From the NCBI RefSeq assembly GCF_014356525.2, contig NC_052505.1, forward strand, positions 46,828,969 through 46,892,968: a stretch of 64,000 nucleotides of DNA. Reading direction: 5' to 3'. Origin of the DNA: Nilaparvata lugens. Taxonomy: Eukaryota > Arthropoda > Insecta > Hemiptera > Delphacidae. Positions 8,870 through 18,580 of the stretch are shown in pieces. Each line of letters begins with the position of its first letter. The first letter of the stretch is position 1. The translations under genes were made by a program, and so were the position numbers. The notes beneath the pieces are model-generated. The model was not told the DNA's origin. It saw only the letters and a list, made by a program, of their open reading frames with translations, and searched no databases.

Positions 8870-10337
8870 TATCACGTACACCCTGAGTAGCTTCAGAGGT
8901 GGGTGATTGATACCCAGGTGTTGCTCCTGGATGACTTCGCTCAGTCGTAATGTGGGCGGGGTAAGGAGGCAAGTCGAAGTTCCTCTTCCTTCTTTGTGCC
9001 TCAGCTGGCGTGAACAGCACCTCCTGGTGCTTCTGACGGCGTGAAGGTCGCTCTCTTCTCTGATGACACCACTTTGATGTAATTTTGTATCGGCCTTACG
9101 GCCTCGGTTCCGCTCCAGTGGAGTAGGAAAAGGAAGGACAGACAGGATAGGGACGGCAGACAACGGTCCGCTGTGCCCTGGGGAAAAGGAAGAATAGGGA
9201 CAGCAGACAACGGTCCGCTGTGCCCTGGGGGGGAATGGAAGGTCAGGGACGGCAGACAACGGTCCGCTGTGCCCTAAGGAAAAGGGAGAATAGAGACGGC
9301 AGACAATGGTCCGCTGTGCCCTGGGGAGAAGGAAGAATAGGGACGGCAGACAACGGTCCGCTGTGCCCTGGGGAAATGGGAGGACAGGGACGGCAGACAA
9401 CGGTCCGCTGTGCCCTAGGGAGATGGGAGGACAGGGACGGCAGACAACGGTCCGCTGTGCCCTGGGGGAATGGAAGGTCAGGGACGGCAGACAACGGTCC
9501 GCTGTGCCCTGGGGAAAAGGGAGAATAGGGACGGCAGACAATGGTCCGCTGTGCCCTGGGGGAATGGAAGGTCAGGGACGGCAGACAACGGTCCGCTGTG
9601 CCCTGGGGAAAAGGGAGGACAGGGATGGCAGACAACGGTCCGCTGTGCCCTAAGGAGATGTGAGGACAGGGACGGCAGACAACGGTCCTCTGTGCCCCGG
9701 GGGGAATGGAAGGTCAGGGACGGCAGATAACGGTCCGCTGTGCCCTGGGGAAATGGGAGGACAGGGACGGCAGACAACGGTCCGCTGTGCCCTAGGGAGA
9801 TGGGAGGTCAGGGACGGCAGACAACGGTCCGCTGTGCCCTGGGGGAATGGAAGGTCAGGGACGGCAGACAACGGTCCGCTGTGCCCTGGGGGAATGGGAG
9901 GACAGGGACGGCAGACAACGGTCCGCTGTGCCCTAGAGAGATGGGAGGTCAGGGACGGCAGACAACGGTCCGCTGTGCCCTGGGGAAAAGGGAGGACAGG
10001 GACGGCAGACAACGGTCCGCTGTGCCCTGGGGGAATGGAAGGTCAGGACGGCAGACAACGGTCCGCTGTGCCCTGGGGGAATGGAAGGTCAGGACGGCAG
10101 ACAACGGTCCGCTGTGCCTAGGGTGATGGGAGGTCAGGACGTACGGCAGCCAACGGGCCGCTGTACCAGGAGCAGGAAGGTTTGTGAGCGGAATGCTGTG
10201 GAAATCGTCTTGATGCGTGGAAGATGGTGCGCCATCGGTACCTCCCTTATCTCCGCGGTCGGCTAGCATTGCTGATAGCCGAGCGTCTTTCAATAATATT
10301 ATTTATTATTTTCTCGTCACAATTTTACTTTGTGACA
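8870..10337 (-). repeat. 5' LTR of the minus-strand element, promoter-deleted
   Basis: This 1468-bp LTR has 21 minisatellite units (about 9148-10139) plus one diverged unit. Compared with the LTR at 5208-6608 it lacks 75 bp (equivalent to 6398-6472) at the join near 10197-10203. The missing part contains the TATA-like box. The deletion is flanked by GTGG in the intact LTR. Confidence 0.88.
9148..10139 (-). repeat. LTR minisatellite, 21 copies
   Basis: Same 46-47 bp unit as the other LTR arrays. Point variants such as GGCAGACAATGG and GGCAGATAACGG are scattered among the copies. Confidence 0.92.
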
Positions 10338-10545
10338 AAACATAAAAACATAAAAACATAAAAACATAAAAACATATAAACATATAACATATAAACATAT
10401 AAACATAAAAACATATAAACATATAAACATATAAACATATAAACATATAAACATATAAACATATAAACATATAAACATATAAACATATAAACATATAAAC
10501 ATATAAACATATTAACATTATTATAAACATTCAAACATTTAAGCA
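10338..10545. repeat. 8-bp satellite (AAACATAT)n, right part
   Basis: The array continues from 4903-5207 across the inserted element. The first units are AAACATAA. It ends in a flank (about 10545-10604) shared with the larger satellite at 42940-43908. Confidence 0.9.
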
Positions 10546-10685
10546 TTAAGAGAAATGCCAAACCACCGACTTGAATCTTAGACCTCACTTCGTTCGGTCA
10601 ATAAATTATAATGCGTTTACACCAGAGTTTAAAACAAACGTTTTCAACATAAGTTAATAACATTTTCTTTTGGCTGCTAGTTTTT

Positions 10686-10822
10686 ACTTTCCTTGCCCTA
10701 TTACCATAGGTAAGGAAAGTATTGCTTTCCGAAAAAAATTAAGGTACCCCAATTTCTAAATTTCTATACGTTTCAAGGTCCCCTGAATCCAAAAAAATGG
10801 TTTTTGGGTATTGGTCTGTATG

Positions 10823-10909
<87 letters not shown>

Positions 10910-11575
10910 AGTGTATGTGCGTCTGTGTACACTATATCTCATCTCCCAATTAACGGAATGACTTGAAATTTGGAACTTGAGGTCCTTACACAATAATGAT
11001 CCGACACGAACAATTTCGATCAAATGCAATTCAAGATGGCGGCTAAAATGGCGAAAATGTTGTAAAAAACAGGGTTTTTTCGCGATTTTCTTCGAAAACG
11101 GCTCCAACGATTTTGATCAAATTCATACCAAAAAAAGGAATTGATAAGCTCTATTGACTGTCACAAGTCCAATATCTGTAAAAATTTCAGGAGCACCGCC
11201 CCATCTATGCAAAGTTTGATTTTAGATTCTCAAGTATAAGGCTTCAGATACAATTGAAACAAAAAAAATTTAGTGGAAAAGATTCAGCATGAATATCTCT
11301 ACAATTTATGTTTTGTAACATTTTCACCTAAAATTGAAAATAAGCTCGAAATTCGAGAGAATAAGATTATTTAATTGCAAACTGTCGGCAACTGTTGATT
11401 CTATTTAATCATTCACTATGAAGAGATAGCAGACTCCGTGTGTCTGGAGCGCTATTGTCCTGTCACCAGCTGTCTCAGATCTTAGAATAGTAGATTTGAT
11501 ATGCGCGGGAACACTAGCGTCAGTTGATCAATTTTCATAACGGCAAGGAAAGTTGTGTGAGTGCGCCACACCAGA
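10686..11575 (+). mobile_element. common short repeat, copy 1 (hairpin ends, internal TG run)
   Basis: It starts ACTTTCCTTGCCCTATTACC, where the first 35 bases fold back (ACTTTCCTTGCC against GGTAAGGAAAGT). It ends GGCAAGGAAAGT followed by a small GTGTG/CACAC hairpin and CCAGA. Runs of T or A flank all copies. It lies inside the MITE at 10613-11960. Other copies are at 27666-28511, 32631-33914 and 39853-44186 (split). No protein is encoded. Non-autonomous DNA transposon or Helitron-like element are both possible. Confidence 0.8.
10821..10906. repeat. (TG)n microsatellite within the common repeat
   Basis: An uninterrupted TG run apart from one GG at about 10846. The same position in the other copies carries TG or CA runs of different length. 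Confidence 0.95.
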
Positions 11576-11960
11576 TTTTTTTATCAACAAAAGTTAATAA
11601 CTTTGTCACGTGTTTTGTATGTAGTTATTAGGGAACAGTTGTAGTTGTAGGGTAGGGATGCGGGGTGAAGGGGTTGCGGGGAAGATAGTAACCTGTTATT
11701 AACAAAAGCTACCGACTCCCGATGGATTACATAAATCTTGTTAATAAGAATGGAGTTTCTGTTGAAAACACGAGTTGTCAACTTTTTTCAAGACAAATTT
11801 TTTGTCTATTCAGTCAAGTTGACAACTTTTTATTAATAACTCATGTTATCAACTCCGGTGTGAACGCAACTCAACATGATGTTATTAACTTTTTTAATTA
11901 ACATCAGTTGATAACAAAAATGTTAAATACTTGTGTTATCAACTCCGGTGTAAACACAGC

Positions 11961-12170
11961 TTTAGAATATTGCTGCTGTATAATATTTGAGCATTATCAA
12001 CACATTTTTATTATTCTTGTGGGTAGGCTCTTACATTCACATTATCACAGAGGCCTATCAAACCTGCAATAATATAGGGCCATAATGATGGCTATCATTA
12101 CTATCACTGTTCAATCTTTGTAAAAATCGGTTCCACACATTATATCGGCATCATTTCATTCATCATAGAC
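11961..12170. other. unannotated spacer
   Basis: AT-rich DNA with no coding or repeat structure I can support. Confidence 0.4.
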
Positions 12171-12899
12171 TAGTAGTTCTGTGAACAGTGGACCTCCCGC
12201 AGTTTTCTCATCCACAAGTATATGATGTCACCCTGTTTGTAATGCTAACAAAATCAGTTCACGTTTGAATTATTGTAGTCCATATGATAATTCATTCCAG
12301 TTCCTTGATAATCTTCCCAACAGATGAAAATATTTCTCATATATTTAGAAATTAATTGTTTTCAATCAAATTTGACATGTATGTTCCTTTTTGAATTTCG
12401 CATCTATGTAAATATAAGGTTTTTTTTAAGAATAATATCAAAGGAAAAGTAGTCTCTTTCTAACGCCAATATTACCGTAAAAATCAGACTATAGAATGAT
12501 TCATAATAAATCAGCTGTCGAGTGGACTATTATTTTGCAATAGCGAATGCAATTGATATATCAATGTAACTTGGTGGAAGATCAGCTGCTGTGAGGACTA
12601 TCAATTGTATGCCTTATTGAAATTAAATGCAATTCTAATGAACTATTGATTGCATGCAATAACGCATGCAATTAATAATAAAATAACATAGTATTGTCTC
12701 TCGACCTTTCTCTACTTTGAACTCGGGCTGACCTGTTGCCAGTATGTCTTGAAGGAGATTAGTTTTCGATGTTAGCATTTTTGATACACCAACCCCAACA
12801 GCCATTAGCCGTTTTCACACCGATATCTCACCGACACGACATACAGACAGGATTTACTCTTTAGGACAGTAGGAGGTTTACTGTTCACAGAACTACTAT
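12171..12899. mobile_element. terminal-inverted-repeat element, 729 bp, non-coding
   Basis: The left end TAGTAGTTCTGTGAACAGT is mirrored by ACTGTTCACAGAACTACTA at the right end, followed on both sides by an ACCTCC-type extension. A second, shorter copy of the right half lies in inverse orientation at 40660-40950 (shared landmarks: GATATCGGTGTGAAAACGGC and GCATGCAATCAAT). No ORF; MITE-like. Confidence 0.7.
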
Positions 12900-14406
12900 T
12901 ATTCTATAGACTGATTAATCCTATCTTCAGAGTAGATGATATATATAGTGATATCGGAGTATGAAGGAATTCCTTTTCTTTTCATATTATCCTTGAAATG
13001 CAAAATTTAAAAAACCCTGTGTATACATCGACGCGCAGTTGAGAAAGCAATATTCCTGTCTCATCGAATTCTATCTACGCGTTTGGCCGTGAATGCGTTA
13101 CATACATACAGACAAAAGAGAATCCGAGTTAAATCATAGACCTCACTGCGCTCGGTCAAAAATGCATCACTTAATGCAACTCACTGAAACAAGTTATTCT
13201 CAGTGCCCAAAATGACACAGTGCTCCCGCAATAAGTGACTGTGATGCGCATTACCAATTTATATTGTTTGTGTAGGTATTTGAGTGTGTGTGAATTGGTA
13301 ATGGCACGTGGAAGCAGTGGCCGAGTTTGAGCAAAGAGGTGAGTTCACAGGAGGCTTATAAGAGAAGAACATCTCTATTAATCAAGAGCAACATCCAATA
13401 GAAGGGTTGCTGACAGTAAACGGTGGTTTACGACAAAACGGCCAGGTGAATTTACTCCTTACTCTCTTTTTCCACCAAGTCCTCAGTCTCTCTCTGTCTC
13501 TCTCACTACTCACATGTCCAGCATTGATCGGCTTCGAGGAGCTTCTCTTCCATTAAGTCGGTCTTCGGACTGTTCTTTATCCCCCAAGGGTTCTTCACAG
13601 TTTTTGTCCCCTCTCACCAACGCAAATAACAGGGCAAACTGTGTAATAGGCATTGACAGGCCACAGCACAGCGCGTACTCCACTTGTTGGCCTTCAGAAT
13701 TACACACATCATCATTATGATGCTGACAGATTCGTTCATTAGCTGTGCTGCTTTTTTATCAAACCAGACACCATGAATTCTTTCTATCAAACTCAATAAC
13801 ATCTCTCTTCCCAGTTCATGCCACTGTTTTTACAGCTCTATTACCAGAGGAACATTCGCTTCATAGCTTTGGGCTGATAAAATTTATGATCATCTCACAA
13901 TCTTCATGGGATTTCACGTAGTCTCAACTCCTTCTCGCTTTGGTAACTCCGTTATCAAGCTCATAAATTTAATACAACGAATTTGGAAAGGAAAGAAAAA
14001 TATGAGAGAAGAGTTGGCAATGGTGCAGATCGAATTTTCGTGCATCGCCCTGAAATATAGGAAAATTTACTGATCGATCTTGCCTTGGTTTGTATTCTCC
14101 TTATACCTGGGAGAAAGTTTTTAAAACGAGAACATTTTCAATGATGGTCTTTATTCATTCCAAAAAATGAGATAATTCAGTATCATTGAATTAGTATTTT
14201 CAAAATGAAAATAGTATAATTCGCTCTTCCGCTAGAAACAAGAAATCTACTGAGCCAAATACCTTCAAATTGTGTATGTTTGTTTAGTTGGCTTTCTAAA
14301 GCCGAGCTCTTTCTTTGAGAGAAAATCACTCTCAAGTTATGCGTTTCCAAAGCGTTTTTCTAGCGCTTCCCAGCGTTGTTTCTCCGTTTTCTCAGATTTT
14401 AAGAAC
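12900..14406. other. unannotated AT-rich stretch
   Basis: I see no gene. At 13138-13160 the motif TAGACCTCACTGCGCTCGGT resembles the flank of both 8-bp satellites (about 10580 and 43945), so a repeat remnant is likely there. A frame of 68 residues at 13514-13720 has no recognisable features. Confidence 0.4.
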
Positions 14407-14810
14407 TAACTTCAAATCAAACTTCAAATCTTTATTTTGTCCCAAAAACATGATTACAATGACAAAAATGATTATAAATGAAAAAAGTAAAAAAAAATAT
14501 AAAATGAAAAAGAAAAATACCATTAATAGGATTATACATAACTATATTAAAAACGGGAAGTCCCTGCAAGGTTCGAGGAACCTGAGCGCAGAGGCCGAGT
14601 GTTCAATGCTTAATAGTACATGAAAATAATAATGGGATATTATTAAGAAATAGGGGAAAAGAAAAAGTGAGTGAGGAAGGGAAGAGAAAGAGCAGAGTGA
14701 CGGCATAGGGGAAAGTAAAGAATAGTTGAAGATTACATAAAAAACATGAGAAGTCTTTATACTAAGCTATGAGGAAATTACATTGTCAAAATTACATTGT
14801 TCGAGATTAA

Positions 14811-15277
14811 GGTTCGAACCCACTAGAACGTATCATACCATGACCGTGCCCGTACCGACACATGCAAAAAAATATTCTTTGCATCATTTGATATGTAATA
14901 CACCCATTAGACCGTTCCGTCACCGGCCAAGCACGGAGCGTGCCATGCACGTCCAGGTCAACATTTGTCGGCCAGTATACTTTGTCTGTGTCGGAACGCT
15001 CCTTGCATGGCACGTGACGCCTGCAAACCCCGTTGTAACCGCGCATGCACCGCGTTGGTAACTAGTTCACCGCTACATTCTCTTGCTAACTGACGCGTTC
15101 CCAACAACTTCTGACCGGGCATCATACGCGTATCATACGCGTATCATACGCGTACCATACGCGTAATGTACTGGCATAGAACGCTGTTGATCCGTTGTAG
15201 TGGGCATAGTTGTTATTTTACGTGCCTGGCATGGTCTGACACGGTCCGTGTCTGGTACGTTCTAGTGGGTTCGAACC
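14811..15277. mobile_element. MITE with GGTTCGAACC termini inserted into the LINE
   Basis: Ends GGTTCGAACCCACTAGAACG and the inverse of the same (about 24 bp of terminal inverted repeat). Flanks are TTAA (14807-14810) and TTTA (15278-15281), consistent with a TTAA target duplication carrying one mutation, as in piggyBac-type elements. It contains three or four copies of CATACGCGTAT at 15123-15166. Without the insert, the LINE frame would run across the join for a few codons to its own stop. It encodes no protein. Confidence 0.8.
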
Positions 15278-17759
15278 TTTATCCATGTATGAATTTCAAT
15301 TAGCAGTTTTCTATTCAATTTACTAGTGATAAAATGGTTAGGAATAACATTGATGAGCTTTGATACCTGATATAAAAATTGTTTTCTACAAATTGATAAA
15401 ATAGTATCTGTAATTTGAAAGGTAATAGATGAGGGACGGAGGTTATATGGTGAAACACGCAGGTTGAAAAGATTCATATGTTTATTTATGTAGATGATTA
15501 AATTTTTTATGTAAAGCTGCCTGACAGTTAAAACATCTAGCTCACTAAACAGGTACTCACTTGGATAGAGTCTGGGTTTTCCCAATATAGCTCTTATAAT
15601 GTGTTTTTGAATTACAAAAAGTTTCTCCAAGTGGTTTGAGTATGTTCCACCCCAAATTTTTATTCCATATTGCAGAAATGATTGAATGTAGGCAAAATAT
15701 ATGAGTCTTGAGATTTTTTTATTACTAACTTGGCTGATATTACGGAATTTACTTATCCAATGTCTGAGTTTGTTACATGTACTATTGATGTGAACATCCC
15801 AACGCAAATGTTGATCAATCATTACACCCAAATATTTAACACGATGTTCTCTATTAAGCTTTGAGCATGTACAATTTATCCAATCCGATTCTTTGCAATT
15901 TACATTATGGATTTTAATGGTATCCAAACCTTGCGGCTGGCCTATGGAATTTGGAGAGAAAGACATGAAATTACTTTTTTCTATGTTCAATGTTAATATA
16001 TGCTCATCGAACCAGGATTTTACTATTTTAAGTCCGGATTCTGCTGCTTTTTTAGTATCCTCCCAATTCGTTTCACTGAATAACAATGAAGTGTCATCAG
16101 CAAAAGCGATTGAGACACCATTTTTTAATTCTAACTTGAGAAGATCATTAATGTAGATTAGGAAGAGAATCGGCGACAAGACTGTTCCTTGTGGAAGACC
16201 GTAATCAGTGAGTTGTTCAAGGCTGGTTTTATTATCAATTTTGAGCATTTGGAATCTATTTTTTAAATAGCTCTTAAATAATTCGAGGGCTATTCCTCGA
16301 ATACCCAACTTTTCCATTTTTATCAGAAGTTTTGAGTGAGGAATAGTGTCAAAAGCTTTAGCAAGGTCTAAAAATATGGCTATTGTTTTATTCTTGTTAT
16401 TGAAATTTTCTGTAATTTTCTGTGTTAGAAGAGATATTGCATCTACTGTACTTTTTTTAGACTGAAACCCAAATTGATTTTTGTGAATTATATTATGCTT
16501 TAGGAGATAGCTAACTAAACGGTATTTTATTAACTTTTCAATAATTTTGGAAAAAGTACTCAACAAGCTGATTGGACGATAATTTGATGGATTAGAAGCA
16601 TCACCTGATTTATGTAGGGGTATGATATTGGCCAATTTCAAACTATCAGGGAAAAAACCCTCCGCAAAACATTGATTTATTATCACCTTCAATGGTTTTA
16701 TAATATGTGGTGAAATAGTTTTTAAAATCCTATTGCTAATATTGTCAATTCCTGGAGCTGAGTTATTGTTTAGAGAGTTTATTGTAGCAGTAATTTCATT
16801 TTCATTGGTAGGTGTCAAGAAGAAAGAGTTGTAATGCTCCACACATGAGTCCTTGAAATGATTACATGTTGTTGCAATGGGATTATTTGACTTCAATTTC
16901 TCAGCATAAAGTTTTCCTACGCGAGCAAAATGTTGATTTAGTGTATCAGCTTCTATTTTGGGAATTTTTTTAGTATGTCTTCTACCTAACAATTCGTTTA
17001 AAGTTTCCCAGATTTTCTTAGAGTTGTTTATATTCTGATTAATTTTATTCTTATAATACTCACATTTATTCTGTTTTATTAATTTATTAAGAAGATTTCT
17101 GTAATTTTTATACTCATTTCTTAAACGGTCATTGAAAGGCTGCTTTGAAAGTGTTTTAAACAATTTGTCCCGTTTTTTAATGGAATGTACAAGTCCACGC
17201 GTAATCCAAGGTTTAAGGGGTTGTAATTTATGCGGAATCTTTACTGTAACTGTTGCAAGTTTAATGTGATTTGATATTTTGTCAGTTAAAATTTGCATTG
17301 CCTCATTCACAAGTAAATTGTCATCTAATAAGTTATCCCAGTTTTCAGTTTCAATGGATAATATTAATTTATTGAAATCTATTTTATTGAAAGAATTATT
17401 TTTACTTACAATTTTGTCAGTTGAAAGATCAATGTGGATGCTGACACAAAAGTGATCAGTGATGTTTGTTTTTATTAGTGAACTTAATACATTGTCAGGA
17501 TTGAAAGAGGAATTCTTTAAAAATATGTGATCGATAATCGATTCAGTGCCGTTTTGAACTCTAGTAGGCTTGTTTATGTATGATTTAAAACCATTCAAGG
17601 ATAAAATTCCGAAATATTCATTACGTGGATAATGTTCAGGTAAGATTGATTATCACTACTACCAAACAACTCAATCTGAGATTGAAAAATATCCTCTATT
17701 ATAATAGTATTGTGAGTCTCAAGAGAAATATGCTCTTCAGGGTCATTTATAAGAACCAT
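15262..17759 (-). pseudogene. LINE ORF2 reverse transcriptase, endonuclease deleted
   Basis: The long frame (17598-15262, 778 residues) contains a complete reverse transcriptase: YRPISLLSTFSKIIEKL, FLDLAKAFDTIPH, GLPQGTVLSPILFLIYINDL and the catalytic FADDT box at 16092-16103. Before it only the last part of an apurinic endonuclease is left (ESIIDHIF...ITDHF). A plausible ORF2 start, ATG at 17759, opens a different frame that runs about 45 codons to the join near 17640. About 0.6 kb of endonuclease sequence that should lie there is missing. The C-terminus is altered: the last six residues and the stop come from the MITE. It would prime reverse transcription of its own RNA, but without endonuclease it should be inactive. 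Confidence 0.85.
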
Positions 17760-18038
17760 ACAATAAAAGGAAAAAATAATAGGAAAACGGAAAATAAGCT
17801 ATTTAAAATATTGTAATAAAAGAGAAATTTAAAAAGGAATTAAGAAGGAATAGAATTAACTCTGGGAAAAGAATAGGAGAAAGTTAAAGTTAAAATAGAT
17901 AAGAAAGTCTATTATTACTATTAATGAAAGGAAAAAAAAATACAGAGCTCGGTCATCTCGTGACACATATCGCCACATTTAAATATATATATCAGTCTTT
18001 AAATAATAGAAACCAGTAAATACAGTGTAGTAATACAT

Positions 18039-18575
18039 TTATTCAAATGGTTTGAGGTCCTCTTCGTTAGTTATACGTTTTACCGGAGAGTCTTGTTGTT
18101 TACGAATGAGAATCTTTGCATCACTCACCCAGAAATAAGCTAATTTATTGTTCTTTTAAAGATCTCTAGCTTTATTCAGTAGAGATTTGTTGTATGCAGT
18201 GAGATGATCGTTCACATAGATATAACCTGGTGGAAGATTACAGTTCAAGTCTCCATTTTTCAAGTGTCCTTTTGCTTTCGCCGCACATTTCCAATTAATT
18301 TTGGCAGTTCTTGACGTGAAGCGAACTATTATAGATTTTGTATTATTTTTAGAAGAAGGAACCCTATGAGCAACAGAGATATCGTCTCTTTTGAACGGAG
18401 TATTAATCGCTCTAGCAACAGATTCTAGGATTGTGTACACATTTTCATTTTTTGTCTCCGGAATCCCTGCTATCTCTAAGTTGTCCAAACGAGTGCACTG
18501 CTGTATTTCATTAATGTCTCTTCGAAGTTTAATATTTTCAAATTCAAGCTTCTTAAACTGAGAGAAAATATTCAA
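18039..18575 (-). pseudogene. LINE ORF1, truncated with internal stop
   Basis: The frame reads LDNLEIAGIPE, then VAHRV, then a segment with IIVRFTSRTAKINW, the pattern of RNA-binding ORF1 proteins of insect LINEs (FP-like family). At 18156-18158 an in-frame TAA interrupts it. The same frame continues for 38 more codons (KLAYFWVSDAKILIRKQQ...) to a second stop at 18039-18041, so the original C-terminus is recognisable. Upstream, an in-frame TAG lies just before the first codon, so the 5' part is lost. ORF1p coats the LINE RNA and is needed for retrotransposition in most families. This copy is dead. Confidence 0.72.
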
Positions 18576-18580
18576 ATTCT

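Larger units (their letters stand above)
5208..10337 (-). mobile_element. non-autonomous Ty3/gypsy-type element, pol-deleted
   Basis: In minus-strand order this 5130-bp element has a 5' LTR (8870-10337), primer binding site, gag, a zinc-knuckle/protease ORF with a short basic tail, polypurine tract and 3' LTR (5208-6608). The internal region is only 2261 bp and has no RT, RNase H or integrase. AAAC flanks both ends (5204-5207 and 10338-10341), which fits a 4-bp target duplication, although the surrounding satellite makes AAAC common. The 3' region and LTRs are close relatives of the plus-strand element at 1-4902. The two lie tail to tail. Confidence 0.88.
10613..11960. mobile_element. MITE-like repeat interrupted by another repeat
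   Basis: GCGTTTACACCAGAGTT (10613) is matched in inverse by AACTCCGGTGTGAACGC (11851) and again by AACTCCGGTGTAAACACAGC (11941). The interior is rich in GTTAATAAC and GTTGATAAC inverted motifs. Without the insert at 10686-11575 it would be about 370-460 bp. No coding capacity; the superfamily is not determined. Confidence 0.6.
14407..18580 (-). mobile_element. non-LTR retrotransposon (LINE), degraded
   Basis: In minus-strand order: ORF1 remnant (18575-18039), ORF2 start (17759), reverse transcriptase (to 15262), a 3' UTR and a tail of AATAAAGATTTGAAGTTTG type (about 14450-14407). A MITE (14811-15277) sits at the ORF2 end. The 5' end is truncated, since ORF1 begins right after an in-frame stop and has no good start. 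The reverse transcriptase and an ORF1 of the FP/L1-ORF1-like kind suggest a Jockey/CR1-group element, but I cannot fix the clade. Confidence 0.85.

Noticed and set aside
10739..11107. Frames rich in His-Thr or Cys-Val (also 28070-28458, 33598-33916, 39929-40279)
   Set aside because: They translate the TG/CA microsatellites inside the common repeat.
14811..14821. GGTTCGAACC as a tRNA B box
   Set aside because: It is the terminal inverted repeat of a MITE, repeated in inverse at 15268-15277; no tRNA fold.
14783..15061. Frames on both strands within the MITE (92 and 79 residues)
   Set aside because: Entirely inside a non-coding TIR element with no conserved motif.
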